A stretch of DNA of 64,000 nucleotides from Nymphaea colorata (taxonomy: Eukaryota > Streptophyta > Magnoliopsida > Nymphaeales > Nymphaeaceae). The stretch lies in contig NC_045144.1 of NCBI RefSeq assembly GCF_008831285.2, positions 10,455,672 through 10,519,671 of the forward strand, in the 5' to 3' direction. This document shows, piece after piece, positions 1-11,349 of the stretch. Made by a program: the position numbers and the translations under genes. Each line of letters begins with the position of its first letter. Position 1 is the first letter of the stretch. Under the pieces are notes generated by a model that saw only the letters and a program-made list of their open reading frames with translations, was not told where the DNA came from and ran no database searches.

Positions 1-1644
1 CATTGTAAATAAGGCTGGGCACAGGCCACAGAGTCGGGCCGCCGCCGGGTACCTGGTACTCGGCCCTGGCCCCGAGCATCAAAAAAAGGGACCCGGGTTG
101 GCCTGACTTGTTATCGGGCCGGCCTGGGCGGGCCCGTAAGCCCGATTCAGGCTCGATAATTTTTTTAAAATTTTTATTAATATATATATAATATTTTATT
201 ATAATTAATTATATATATATATTATTTTATATTAAATAATTTATTTTTAAATTTAATCGGGCCAGGCCCAGGTTGGGCTCGGGCTCCGGTTTTCCTAGTC
301 GAGCCAGCCTAGGCCCGACTCATTATCGAGCCGGGCCGGCCCCATGCCTAGGCTTAGGTGTAATCACTTGGGGTAGAGATTTTACTAAAATATTAGGTAT
401 AATGAAAGTTATTGCAATTTTTTTAATTCCATGTAAAATCTCAAGTTTTTTACCATAAAGATTTTAATTGCTTCTTTTAGGTTGTGCCCTGCAGCTATTC
501 TTTTGGATTCTGACTTATCAGAATCCAGAAAATCAAATCGGTGGATGCGATGTTGCTGAATTTTCGTTAGGAACCTTGAACCCTCTCCTTTTAGCGCATA
601 CGAACAACGATGGGACTGTGCCAACAACGTTCACGTGATGTAATCGTCTAGGCTGTGTTGAAATTTGTGTCAAAAAGTGCATCAATTTGTTGTATCGTGA
701 AACTGGACAGTGGGTTAGACTAAGCCGTGGGAGCTAGCTAGGTTTAATGGGCCATGATTACTAGTAAATCTTGGTTTGGCTATAACCCAGCTTTGGTTAG
801 ATTACCTTGGCTGTAACTAGGGTTGAGATGAAGTCAGGTGGGTGATTGACCACACAGAGTTTTAGTTACGATTCATTAATTGTCATACATAATTAGATTA
901 ATCACATGGTTTGCAGATTGCTTAGACTAGCAAAGTTGAGACAACGGCTTGTACTAAGTCACAAATTTAAGCGATTGGCTTAAGCAAATTGGGTTCAGTT
1001 TGATTCTTTGCATGCATGTTCATCTACGCATTCATGTCATTTAGTTGTATCTGATTTTAGATATATGTGCCACACTCAAATAGAAAACTTGAGCTATGTT
1101 ATTGATACAGGCTCGTAATTGAGTTTCATGAGTGAGATGTTTAATGATAAAATTGTGTTTTTGCTCTGAAATGAGCGTAATTGATAATGAGAGCCAGGTA
1201 GTGATGATAGACGCGAAAGTATATTCATGCATTGAATTGATTGAGCATGATGGTTGTTTATTTACTTTACGCAATGTTTGCTCATAGCGTGAGTATATTC
1301 TGATGTGGGCAGTGGCCTGGGGCCAATATTATATTTCTAGATTGATGGTATAAGGGGAAAGTTCAAGAACGACCCAATATGCCAGAAATGAAAAGCCTGA
1401 GATTGGAACATGTTGCAACTGTAAAGATCTAAACCCAACTGTAAAACATAAAAGGAGCCAGGTTGTGTGGTGGAGGCGTCTGGGGACCTGCGCAATCAGA
1501 ACCTTCTCTAAATAGAGAGATTGATGTATAAAGGGCTCCTTCCCTAGACTACTTAGAGGAGCTCATCCCCTGCATAAGATAGCGAGTGTCAGATGCAGTT
1601 GAGCTTAATGAAATGTGAGCAACTACAGTGGTTACCCCAAACTA
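1..1644 (+). repeat. Partial 5' LTR of an old Ty3/gypsy element
   Basis: From about 357 to 1644 this stretch is alignable by eye with 6385-7610, for example the shared run TGAATTGATGGTATA and the stretch ending GTGGTTACCCCAAACTA. The second copy sits downstream of a gypsy polyprotein and polypurine tract, so this is the matching 5' LTR. The window begins inside it, and its left part is outside. Its right end is cut: the homology stops near 1644 and gag sequence begins at once, so the LTR end, primer-binding site and gag start have been deleted. The two copies differ at many positions and by small indels, consistent with an old insertion. It encodes nothing; short reading frames inside it are noise. 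Confidence 0.75.
10..356. mobile_element. GC-rich hAT-like MITE inserted in the 5' LTR
   Basis: The ends are GC-rich, with GGGCC/GGCCC-type subterminal repeats around an AT-rich core at about 160-260. The termini form an imperfect inverted repeat: TAAGGCTGGGCAC on the left, and TAAGCCTAGGCAT when the right end is read on the other strand. The paralogous LTR copy at about 6382-6400 reads CATTGTAATTACC with no insert and so serves as an empty site. The flanks here, ATTGTAAA and GGTGTAAT, look like a decayed 8-bp target duplication, the hAT size. No coding capacity. The boundaries could be off by one or two bases. Confidence 0.65.
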
Positions 1645-1649
1645 TCTAT

Positions 1650-2200
1650 TGTGTATAGCTCAACGTGGCAGAACTCTTGAAGAATATATCTGTGAGTTCC
1701 ATCATTTGGAAAAGTACTGCCTAAATACATACACTACTGACAAGGCTAGAGTAAATAAATTTATCAAGGGATTGAATGATAGTTTGAAGTTGAGAATGGT
1801 GAGAACAAACACAAAAGATTTGACATAGACAATTGAGAAAGTGATTGAGATGGTTGAGACTCTGAGTCAGATTCAAGATCGCGGGAAAAGAAAACTTTAT
1901 GAGTCTATAACAAATCCCAGATAAGAAACCTTTTGTACCTAAACACAGGCCTTTTCCACCAACTTCAGCTCGTAGACATTTTTTCTCAAAACAAACCCAA
2001 TCAAATGAATGTCTTACTTATCACCGACTACACCCTAAAAGGCCATGTCCTAAACTTATAAGGGCATGTTTAAATTGTGGTGAACAAGGACATTTTATTT
2101 GAGAATGTTAGAAGAAACAAGGATTTCCTTCACGAGGACCACCTCAAATCTGACCTATTCAGTCACCACATTCTGCAAATTGACCTCCAACCAAGAAAGT
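1650..2200 (+). pseudogene. Ty3/gypsy gag relic (capsid C-terminus and zinc knuckle)
   Basis: This is the remains of the retrotransposon capsid/nucleocapsid gene, which in a live element would package the RNA. The frame from 1650 reads RTLEEYICEFHHLEKYC, then YTTDKARVNKFIKGL, a Retrotrans_gag signature that matches the gag at 22574-23715. A CCHC knuckle at about 2068-2110 keeps the C-x2-C-x4-H-x4-C spacing (CLNCGEQGHFI, then a stop in place of one residue, then EC). Several in-frame stops are present, and the N-terminal half of gag is missing because the LTR is joined straight into it. It is not functional. Confidence 0.75.
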
Positions 2201-2204
2201 ACTA

Positions 2205-2620
2205 AGACAGGTGTATGCCACAATGATTGAGAGCCTTCATAATCCAGATATTGTTGAAAGTATCCTACTTATAGACTCATTATTAGCATGTGTTTTATTT
2301 GATTATGAAGCCTCCCATTTTTTATATATCCACCTTTGTCAATATGCTTAAAAATGGCAACACTATAGCACTATATGAGCTTGAGTGTCTAGTGCTATTG
2401 GATTTCATGATTGTCGTACATAGTATTTGGTTGATATTGGGATAGAAAATTTTAGGAAATATACTTCCAGCAAACCTAGTAATCATTGATCTAGAAGGAT
2501 TTGACATGATCCTAGGTATGGACTTGATGAATAAGCATCATGCATCATTGACTGTCATAAAAGAAGGATTACTATATAGGCCAATAGCTCTAACCCTATA
2601 GTATCCCAAGCACAGACTCA
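2205..2620 (+). pseudogene. Ty3/gypsy aspartic protease relic
   Basis: Two parts of a retroviral-type aspartic protease can be read. Near 2290 there is VLFDYEASH, where active elements carry the catalytic D-[ST]-G-A-S-H; here Ser/Thr-Gly is replaced by Tyr-Glu, so catalysis would be lost. At about 2475-2570 the flap and C-terminal signature reads FDMILGMDLMNKHHA, matching the family pattern D-V-I-L-G-M-D-W-L. The reading frame between them is interrupted. The segment lies in the normal gag-protease-RT order. Confidence 0.65.
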
Positions 2621-2749
2621 TGAATGCACATTAGAAATATAGCCAGCTTGTGAATGCAAGAAAACAAAAAGGATTACAACATAGTCTATCTTATCCATGT
2701 GTCTGCGGAGAAAACTGAAACACCAAAGGCCAGATCACAATAGTCCAGA

Positions 2750-3960
2750 AGTTTGGAGATGCATTTCCAGAAGATTTCTCGAAATTACCATCACTGCATG
2801 AGATTGAACCTGCTATTGATTTTGTACCCAATACTACTCGGATTCCAAAGGCACCCTAGAGAATGGCATCAGTTGAGCTAGAAGAATTGAAGAAGCAGTT
2901 GCAAGAGCTTATCAATAAATGATTTATTAGACTGAGTGTATCACCTTGGTGGATGCACCTACACAATTTGTTAAGAAAAAGGATGGGTCATTTCGATTAT
3001 GCATTGATTACCGAATGCTAAATCAAGTGACAATTAAGAATAGGTAACCCCTTCCCAAAATTGAAGATTTGTTAGATCAACTGAAAAATGCCTGTGTGTT
3101 CTCCAAGATTGACCTTAGATCGGGGTATCAGCAATTAAGAATTAAGGAAGAGGATATCTCTAAGATTGTTTTTAGAACATGGTATGAACATTATGAGTTT
3201 TGCATTCTATCTTTTGGTTTGACTAATGCACCGACTGTGTTCATGGATTTAATGAACATAGTGTTTAAGTAATCTTTTAATCAGTTTGTTATTGTGTTTA
3301 TGAGTGTTAATTTATTCATCCACCCAAGAAGTACACAAGGAACACTTAAGAAAAGTGTTGAGTATTCTTTAACAAGACAAGTTATATGCAAAATTCTCAA
3401 AGTGATTCCAAAATAAGCTTCTTGGGGCACATTATTTTTAGTGAAGGTATTGTTGCGGATCCAACCAAAATCGAGGCAGTTCAGAATTGGAAGACTCCTA
3501 CTAATGTTACTGAAGTGAGAATCTTCTTAGACTGACTGGTTTACTATAGGAGATTTATACAAGGATTTTCCCAAATAGCAGGACCCATGACTGCACTTCT
3601 GAAGAATGGAATAAAATTTGAATAGAGGAAAAATGTGAACAAAGTTTTCAAACTTTAAAACAGAAGCTAACTACAGCAGCAGTTTTGGCTATCCCATCTA
3701 GAAAAGAAGGGTTTGTTGTTTATACTGATGCTTCTAAGTATGGTTATGGAACAGCCTTGATGCAAATATGAGAGTCATAAGCTTATGTGTGATGACAACT
3801 TCATCTACATGAGTACTATTACCCGACCCATGACTTGGAACTTGGTGCAATATTTCATGCTTTAAAGATATGGCGACACTAATTATATGGAGAACAATTT
3901 AAAGTATTTACAGATTGCAAGTCGCTTACTTATCTATTTTCACAAAAAGACTCCAAGTGA
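2750..3960 (+). pseudogene. Ty3/gypsy reverse transcriptase and RNase H relic
   Basis: Reverse transcriptase motifs run in order: [12 protein letters not shown] near 2880, [17 protein letters not shown] near 2990, and [16 protein letters not shown] with [17 protein letters not shown] at about 3100-3260. The catalytic YVDD/FVDD box should follow FVIVF near 3300 but reads FMSVN, so the active site is destroyed. The connection domain and RNase H continue to about 3960, with VYTDASKYGYGTALMQ near 3720 and YPTHDLELGAIFHALKIW near 3825. Multiple stops and frameshifts break the frame. The sequence is close to the better preserved minus-strand pol at 12806-15760 and belongs to the same broad chromovirus-like group. 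Confidence 0.85.
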
Positions 3961-3979
3961 TTTAATTGAAATGATTAAA

Positions 3980-5440
3980 CAAAAACATAAGGATGATCCT
4001 AATTACAATCAAATGACGTTGAAAGACAACAAGATGAATCAAATTTTTCTTTGGACAATAACAACAGTGTTTTGTTTCAAGGCCAATTATGGATACCAAA
4101 TGATACAAAAGTAAGAAAGAAACTCTTAGACGAACTACATGATTCTAAGTATAGAATTCATCCAAGAGAATTGGTGGCCAGGAATGAAATCTGATATTTC
4201 CAAACATGTGGAAAGATGTCTTATTTGTTAGCAAGTTAAAGCAAAACACCAAAAGCATGGAGGATTACTACAACCAATTGAGATTCCTCTATGAAAATGG
4301 GAGGATATAGCTATGGACTTGATTCCCAAGGACTCAAAAACAACATGACACCATTTGGGTCTAGGCCTCGGCATCGGGCCGGGTAAGGGCCAGCCCAATC
4401 CGGCTCGACGGGCCGCTCGGCCCGGTAGCCCGGGCCTCGGCCCGGGTCCTGCCCCTTTCCCCCGCCCTCCCGTCACGCTCTGAGCGTCTGATGGAGGAGA
4501 AGGGGGAGGGAGAGAGGGGGAGGGAGACAGAGGAGGAGGGAGAGGGAGAGAGGGGGAGAGGGAGCAGAGAGGGAGGGGGAGAGGGCGAGAGGGAGAGGGA
4601 GAGGGAGAGGGAGAGGGGGAACGGGAGCAGAGAGGGAGAGGGGAAACAGGAGCAGAGAGGGAGAGGGGGAGCGGGAGAAGAGAGGGAGAGGGGGAGGGAG
4701 AGGGAGAGGGGGAGGGGGAGCAGAGAGGGAGAGGGGGAGGGGAGAGTGGAGAGGGAGAGGGAGGGGGAGCGGGAGCGGGAGTCGGGAGTGGAGAGGGAGA
4801 GCAGGGAGTCGGGAGTGGAGTGGAGTGGAGTGGAGAGGGAGAGCGGGGAGCCGGGAGTGGAGTGGAGTGGAGAGGGAGAGGGAGGGGGGGCGAGAGTCGG
4901 TCCGGCCCGGGTCAGGTTTTCCCCGGCCCGGACCCGCTCTCATTCTAGCATTGGCATGACACTTTTGAAGCTTTATATGGACATCCATATCAATCACCTA
5001 TATATTGGGATGACATTGGTGACAAAAAAATGGAACATCCATTGGTTTTATAACATTATGTAGGCCGAATCTAGATGATACAGAATAAATTATCAGCCGC
5101 TCAAGATCATCAGAAAAGTTACGCTAATAAGTGATGATGAGCTCTTAACTTTGAAGTTGGAGACCATGTATTCGTACGTGTGTCCCCAATTAAAGGAATT
5201 TTCAGATTCAAAAAGAAGGGAAAATTGAACCCCGATTTATTGGACCATTTGAAATCCTCAAAAGAATTGGTGAGACGGAATACTAATTGCCAATGCCGCC
5301 CTAGAATTTATAGGTTCATAATGTCTTCCATGTGTCAATGTTACGAAAGTATGTATCAAATTCCAACCATGTTATCATGATTTGAAAATTGGAGAAGATT
5401 TGACTTATACAAAACTGCCAATTCGCATAGTTGATGAACT
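3980..5440 (+). pseudogene. Ty3/gypsy integrase and chromodomain relic, interrupted
   Basis: The integrase N-terminal zinc-binding module is present at about 4110-4260 (elements of H-x-H and CLICQQVK), followed by the start of the catalytic core, WEDIAMDL and then DTIW, at about 4300-4360. At 4362 a foreign GC/GA-rich block begins. When integrase resumes near 4946 with SIGM, the core between the first Asp and that point, roughly 400 bp in relatives, is missing. The GPY/F module follows at about 5160-5260 (FRFKKKGKLNP), then NVFHVSMLRKYVSN at about 5325 and a short chromodomain-like tail. It cannot encode an active integrase. Confidence 0.75.
4362..4945. repeat. GC-rich ends flanking a GA-rich low-complexity block inside integrase
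   Basis: About 100 bp of GGCCCGG-type sequence at 4362-4480 leads into about 400 bp of almost pure purine, GAGAGGGAG-type repeats (4490-4890), then another short GGCCCGG/CCCGGCCC block at 4890-4945. The GC-rich ends resemble those of the MITE at 10-356. Long open frames rich in Glu, Gly and Arg on one strand and in Ser, Pro and Leu on the other are artefacts of this composition, not genes. It may be a diverged GC-rich MITE enlarged by slippage; target duplications are not convincing because the flanking integrase has also lost sequence. Confidence 0.6.
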
Positions 5441-5532
5441 ACTGAGAACAAAACGACACTAATAGTAAAGGTGGAAGGGAAACACCACGAAACTCCTAAC
5501 AGTAGTGGGAACTTGAAAGATAAAATTTTCTT

Positions 5533-5546
5533 AAGGGGATAAGAAT
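5533..5546 (+). other. Polypurine tract of the first gypsy element
   Basis: AAGGGGATAAGAAT lies directly before TGTGACATAC. This is the expected arrangement for plus-strand priming immediately 5' of a 3' LTR that starts with TG. Confidence 0.6.
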
Positions 5547-8170
5547 TGTGACATACTGCTTCTTGGCATCATAAACAGTTTATGAATCACAGTTTTAGCC
5601 CTAGAAATTCATGAACACTATTGTGTTTCTGTGTGAGTATTGCTAAGACATTACATCAACATTTGAAACTAATAAAAAATTATACGACCTACTCTTGCTC
5701 GTGTTTCAAACCAAACAGAAAATGGATGTCTGATGGTTACGAAATTTGTAGTCAAACTAGGAGACTAAAATACTCCAAAAACCAATGAGACCGAGTCATT
5801 AGTTAGTAGCAAACTTGTAATTTTCAGTCAAGATCATGGGTAGATTAGTAATTAGCTAAACGAGATTAAATTATACTAATCATGATTAAGTTTAGTTAAT
5901 GATAGTTTAAAAACTTAAGCACCCAATTAATGACGAATTAGAGCTCTTGAACTAAGAGTATACATTAAGCTAAACTGAAATTGAAACTAATCATTTAAAT
6001 ATAATTAATTTAACAAACCTCCTCAAAAAATATTATCTTTTTCCTAAACCTTCTCAAGATAAAATATCTAAAATATAATATAATAAGTAAAAAAAAGTAA
6101 TAACTTTTGGCTATAAATAGGAGTTGCCACCCTTTTCGGGATGCGACATGAGAAAGAAGAGAAAGAGAGGAGAAGAGAAAGAGGGAGGAGGGGAGCAAGA
6201 GAGAAGAAGAAGAGAAAGTGGGAGGAGAGGAGAAAAAGAGAGAAGAGGAGAAAGAGAGGGACGAGAGAAAGAGAGAGAAGAGGGAGAATAAGAGAAAGAG
6301 AGGGTAGAGAGACAAAAATTAAGGAGAAAGAAAGTGTCTGTCAGTAACGAAACTTTGTTGAATCTTTCCTCTCGTGCATCTCGCGCATTGTAATTACCTA
6401 GAGCAGAGCCTTTGCTAAAATGTTAGGTATAATGAGAGTTATTGCAGTCATTCTGATTACATGTAAAACCGTAAATTTTTTACCATAGAAGTTTTAATTG
6501 CTTTTGTTAGGTTGTGCTTTGTAGCTATTCTTCATGATTCCGACAGATTGAAATCCAAAAAATCAGATTGGTAGGCAAGATGCTATCAAATTCTTGTTAG
6601 AAAACTTGAACCCCCTCGTTTTGCAAATAGCACATGCGAGCAACGAATGCAATGTGCCAATAGCATTCACATTGTTTAATTATCCATATTGTATTGAAAT
6701 TTGTGTTAAATCGTGCACATGTTTGCAGTATCGTGAAACTTGACAGTGGGCTATAGGCTAGGCTGTGGGACCCAATTAGCCTTAATTGGCCATTATTAAT
6801 AGAAAATCTTGGTTGACTACGATCCAGCTTTGGTTAGATTACCTTGGTCGTACCTAAAGTTGAGATGAAGTCGGGCAGGTGATTGACCACACAGAGTTTT
6901 AGTTAAGATGTATTAGTTTTAGCGATTGGCTTAAGCAAATTGAGTTTAGTTTGATTCTTTGAATACATGTTTATGCATACATGCATGTTATTTAGTAGTA
7001 TCTCATTTTGGATATGCATGCCACACTTAAATAGGAAACTCAAGCTGTGTTGATGATACAGGCTCATAATTGAGTTTAAGAGTGAGTTGTTTAATGATAA
7101 AAATGTGCTTTAGCTTTGAGATGAGCATAATTGATAATGAGAGTCGGGTAGTGATGATATATGTGAAAGTATGTTCCTGCATTGAATTGATTGAGTATGA
7201 GATTGTTTATTTACTTTACTCAATGTTTGCTCATGGCTTGAGTTATTATTATAATGTGGGTAATAGTGTGGGGCCGATGTTGAATTTTTGAATTGATGGT
7301 ATAGGGGAAAAGTCTGAGAATGACCCAATTTACCGGAAATGAAAAGTCCGAGATCTGCACATGTTGTGACTGTGAAGAGTTGAACCCAACTACAAAACAT
7401 AAAAGGGGCCAGGTTAGGTGGTGCAGGGGTCCAGGGACCTGCGTGATCGAAACCTTTTGTGAATCTAGGGATTGATGTATAAAGTGCTCTTTCTTCGTAC
7501 TACTTAGAGGAGCTCATCCCTGACGTGAGGCAGCGAGTGTGGGATGCAGTTACTATAGTAAAGCAAGTGAGCTCAATGAAATGTGAGTCACAGTAGTGGT
7601 TACCCCAAACTATGCCAATATGCCTGGTAAAACTCAAGTGTTTGGGAATGTAAGTTGCGCAATGGTCTGCCCTAAATACACCGACGAGCTAGGTGGAATC
7701 ATATGATCATACTCAGGTGGGTGCATGTGTGTGCACCATAAAAATTCATGAGATTATGAATTGTGTGTTTATTTGTTTATTGATTCATTTTTTTATCTGC
7801 TTTCTCTATTGTTACCGATGTGGTTGGTTTTTTGTGTGACCTAGATTGAGTCTATTTCACTAGGATGCCAAAGAAATCGACAAATAAAACTTAGTGAACA
7901 TTTTGAATTATGATTCAAGTATTATCACTAGTGCCAGAGTGAGCTTACCTGTAGTGATGATACTCATTATTATTTCAGCAGTCAATACAATACATAACTT
8001 TTTATTCAAATGATATATCAGAGATCTTGTTATGATTTTCCTTGTACTCAATGGTTGTGCTAATGCTATAAGTATTTGCCTTATTAGGTTCTCACGATGT
8101 ACCAGATGATGCTCTTTGATTAGATGGCTGAAAGGATGAGGGATTGTTGGGAAGATATCTTGTATCGCAC
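5547..8170 (+). repeat. 3' LTR of the first gypsy element
   Basis: The LTR starts TGTGACATAC right after a purine tract. From 6385 to about 7610 it aligns with the partial 5' LTR at the left edge of the window. It holds a GA-rich low-complexity tract at 6129-6345. The part beyond 7610 (7615-8170) has no counterpart in the truncated 5' LTR. Its GATTAGATGGCTGAAAGG near 8126 recalls the 3' part of the LTR family at 19353-22339, so the LTR probably runs to about 8170. The exact end is unclear because another element sits at 8216. No genes inside. Confidence 0.6.
6129..6345. repeat. GA-rich low-complexity tract
   Basis: This is almost pure GA, such as GAGAAAGAGAGGAGAAGAG, inside the 3' LTR. Reading frames through it (Arg/Glu/Lys-rich on plus, Ser/Phe/Leu-rich on minus) are compositional. 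Similar purine or pyrimidine tracts occupy the corresponding early part of the LTRs at 11605-12804 and 19353-22339. Confidence 0.8.
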
Positions 8171-8215
8171 ACACACTTATATCACACTTGTATCATTAAA
8201 ACCCTTGATCGTGAT

Positions 8216-8929
8216 TGTTGCGGACTGACTATGTCTGGCCTGGCCAAGCCAGCAGTCTGGGATGCTGCTTGGCCAGCTTGGGCATTGCTTGGTAAGAATG
8301 TGGGATCCAATCAGACGCAAAGTCAAGTAGAAAGCAATGTACTTAGAATGTGCAGCATGGTGGTGCAAAGACAAAGCGTATAAGTGCATCATGGTCATCA
8401 GTCCCTTTTAAACGTGCAAGTCGATCGTTAGAAAATAAGTGGGTTTCTCATGCATAGCGTTTGGATGCACATAGGGGTGTGCATGGGTTAGGGGAAATTT
8501 CTTTGATGGACACATATATTGTGTCCACAACCGTGTAGAGTCATGGGGGGGCGAGCAACTGAAAGCTCGTCATCAAGTAGGGCAATGGTCGGCCATTGCT
8601 TAATGACATATAGTCGACAACTGGCTTCGGCTGGAAACTTCCTCCCAAGGAAAGTCTACCTCCACTCAGATTTCGTATAGAAGTAGATAGGCACTTGGAG
8701 GAATGGTGGTGTTCTGATAGGGCCTCATGGCCACGGCTTACCAATGGTTTACTATCGGATAACCTTGGGTGATGGTGTGCCTAGTGCCTAGCACTCCTCA
8801 TCTAGTCCACGGTCCCAAAAGATTGATGGAACTTCCATTACATTAAGATTGAGTTAAGGCTGACCAAAGGCATGCAAAACCTTCGGCGCCGTACGGGCCA
8901 AATAGGCTTAAAAAAGTCAGCCCGTGACA
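8216..8929 (+). repeat. LTR 1 of the small LTR element
   Basis: Starts TGTTGCGGACTGACTATG and ends GTCAGCCCGTGACA. It matches 9469-10133 with scattered substitutions and a few indels, including a missing block near 8370-8440 in the other copy. Confidence 0.8.
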
Positions 8930-9468
8930 AAGAGCAGAACGACTTCTCAAAAAGAACTTGGAAGATGAGAACGATGCAAAGATACAATCAACAAGTGGTT
9001 CTGAAAAAGGTTGGCATGTTGTTGGTGCCCCATAGTTTGAGCATATTCATCAGACAGTGTAGGCCAGGAGGAGCCACTTGCTAAGGCAGATAGGGTGAGA
9101 GGCCCAACGTAAAAAATGATTGTCCAAAAGGGCATGGGCCCTCTGGCATAGCTCGAAGAAGAGAGCATGTCAATGTACTCAAAGTTGAGTACTGGTTGGC
9201 AACACATCTTGGAAATTTGATACTTAGTGGTCCTCGAATATGCTCCAGACTTTACTAAGAAAAAATGCAAAAATGTGATAGAAAAGTGGAAAGAACTGGA
9301 GATGAACTAGAGGTAAAACACCCGATAAGGCAGGTAGCCGCAACATGACGGGTGCGTCAAGCGGACGGATGTAGGCTCAATTGAATGAAATAAAGGGGAT
9401 GGCTGCATAGTTTTTTTCGCCTGGAGCAAGTCGCTAAGGACATCGACGATTTGGTGGTAGGAGAATAT

Positions 9469-10133
9469 TGTGAACCGACTATGTCTGGCCTGGCCAAGCT
9501 AGCAGTATGGGATTGCTGCTTGGGCAGCTTGGGCATTCCTCGGTAAGCATGTAGATCCAATCAGATGCCGAGTGAAGTAGAAAGCAATGAACTTGGAATG
9601 TGTAGCGCGGTGATGCAAAGATGATCAGTCCCTTTGAACCGTCGTTTGGGAATCGGTGGGTTTCCCACACTTAGCATTTGGATGTGCACGGGGGTGCATG
9701 TGGGTCAGGGGCAATTCCTCTAGTGGTCCACAACCATGTAGAGTTACATAGGGCGAGGAAGGGAAAGCTCATCGTCTAGTAGGGCAATGGTCGGTTGTCT
9801 TGCTTAATGGCATATAGTCGACAACTGGCTTCGACTAGGGACTTCCTCCTAAGGGAAGTCTACCCCCACCTAGATTTTGTATGGAAGTAGATATATGCTT
9901 GGAGAAATGCGGTGTTCTGACAGGGTCTCATCGCCACGACTTGCCGATGGTCTACTGTGGGATAATCATGTGTAATGGTATGTTGAGTGCTTAATAGTCC
10001 TCGTCTAGTCCACAGTTCCAAAAAATTGATGAAAGCTTCCGCTACATTAAGATAGAGTTAGTGCTGGGCGAAAGCTTAGGAAACCTTCGGCACCGCACGG
10101 GCCAAATAGGCTTGAAAAAGTCAACCCGTGACA
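9469..10133 (+). repeat. LTR 2 of the small LTR element
   Basis: Starts TGTGAACCGACTATG and ends GTCAACCCGTGACA. The substitutions relative to LTR 1 suggest an insertion that is not recent. Confidence 0.8.
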
Positions 10134-10138
10134 GTGAT

Positions 10139-11349
10139 TGTAGTGAGCTATTGGGTTTTCTAGCCACTTGTACTTGACTTACAAGAAACTAGCCGTGGCC
10201 CTATGTCTGCCTACAGATTCCTTCTACAACCTGACCCTACGAGAGTAGCTAGGTAGGATCCTAGAGACTAGGTCTCATCACTGGCAAAAACATTAGGTTC
10301 TGGCAACTTACCCCTTTTGGGTTGTCCAACAGTCGCTCCACTAATGGCCTTCTTCAACCAGGTGAGGCTCCTCACATAATGTTCTCCTTAGTAGAATCTG
10401 TCTTATGTGGCCTAACCTCTCTGATACCATCACAGACACAAATTTTCTTACACTTTTTCTTTTTGCAAAGTACAAGGCACTCGTATGACCTAAGGAAGTG
10501 CCACACACTTCTTCTCACTCAGCCTTATCCCTCAAGGAGGCTCTCGATGGGATCCTACACCATTGCTGCCAGAGAAATATCTTGGTGCCCTTATGCACCA
10601 AGGACTCAATCCAACACTTGATGTAGAAACTTCCAAAACTTAGGCTCTTTGGCCCCTTTCATTAATCTCTCGAACATGTACAATAGAAATTCCAAAACTT
10701 AGGCTCTATGGCCCTTTTCATTAATCTCTCGAACACAAACAATACAAGAACCCCCAAGTCCCAATTTTTCCTTTGTATAGTTTTCTCTCACTTGTGCAAC
10801 ATTCGTCTTGCATAACTTGACCCTTAGGTCACAACTTACTTACATGCAAGCTCAGTAAACATAGGGACATGGGTCACGCCTTTACAAGCTGCACCCGTTT
10901 GTCGAACAACCATGAAGGCCAAGAGTCACACAACCTCACACGCTTCTCTCATCTTCTTCCCAAACAGATCGTGGCCTAGTTAAGGGCCGTGCCCCTTTGG
11001 AAAGTACTTGTCTTTGCTCTATGGTGTCGCTTGGCCAATGGATGTATCTCTTGGCTAATCCTATTGTTTGACACTTGTGCATGTGTCGAAGGGACAAAAC
11101 CCATCGTCCATCCGAACCGTCAACCACTGGTAAACGCCCACCGGTGGCTGGCCAGCATGGCCAAGCTGACGGTTGAAGAGGGGCTAGCCAACCCCTGTGC
11201 CAAGGTCACCAAGATGGCAACATCTACTTATTCTTGCTTCGTCAGTCGCTTTCCCACATTGGCGGCTAAAGCATAGGCAGGCAAGACATTGGAGCATTGC
11301 AACTGGCCCTGGCCGGGTATGAAGCTAACCAAGTATGGCCGTGGCTAGG
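10139..11349 (-). repeat. Fragment of a minus-strand LTR retrotransposon
   Basis: At about 10407-10425 the complement reads GTGATGGTATCAGAGAGG, matching the initiator-Met tRNA primer site TGGTATCAGAG used by plant gypsy elements. On the minus strand the sequence before it (10430 to about 11349) would then be LTR, and the sequence after it (10410 down to 10139) the leader and start of gag. A decayed frame there reads GQPKRGKLPEPNVFAS, similar to KVPEPK-type gag starts. No LTR start could be fixed. The rest of the stretch shows no recognisable gene. Confidence 0.4.
10626..10744. repeat. Tandem duplication, unit about 60 bp
   Basis: Two adjacent copies share TTCCAAAACTTAGGCTCT and CATTAATCTCTCGAACA, with a few substitutions. 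They sit inside the putative LTR fragment. Confidence 0.8.

Larger units (their letters stand above)
8216..10133 (+). mobile_element. Small complete non-autonomous LTR retrotransposon, target duplication GTGAT
   Basis: Two direct repeats (8216-8929 and 9469-10133) both begin with TG and end CCCGTGACA. They flank a 539-bp non-coding interior, and the whole unit is bordered by the 5-bp duplication GTGAT at 8211-8215 and 10134-10138. That is the hallmark set of an intact LTR retrotransposon insertion. No gag or pol similarity is visible in the interior, so it must depend on proteins from another element. Plus orientation is weakly favoured by the purine-rich stretch GGTGGTAGGAGAATA just before the second repeat. 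No initiator-Met primer site follows the first repeat, so the primer tRNA is unknown. Confidence 0.8.

Noticed and set aside
4473-5063. Long overlapping open frames on both strands (174 and 190 codons)
   Set aside because: Both arise from GA-rich low-complexity DNA; they are almost only Glu/Gly/Arg on one strand and Pro/Leu/Ser on the other, with no domain.
6010-6347. Arg/Glu-rich and Ser/Phe-rich frames
   Set aside because: Compositional frames in a GA tract inside an LTR.
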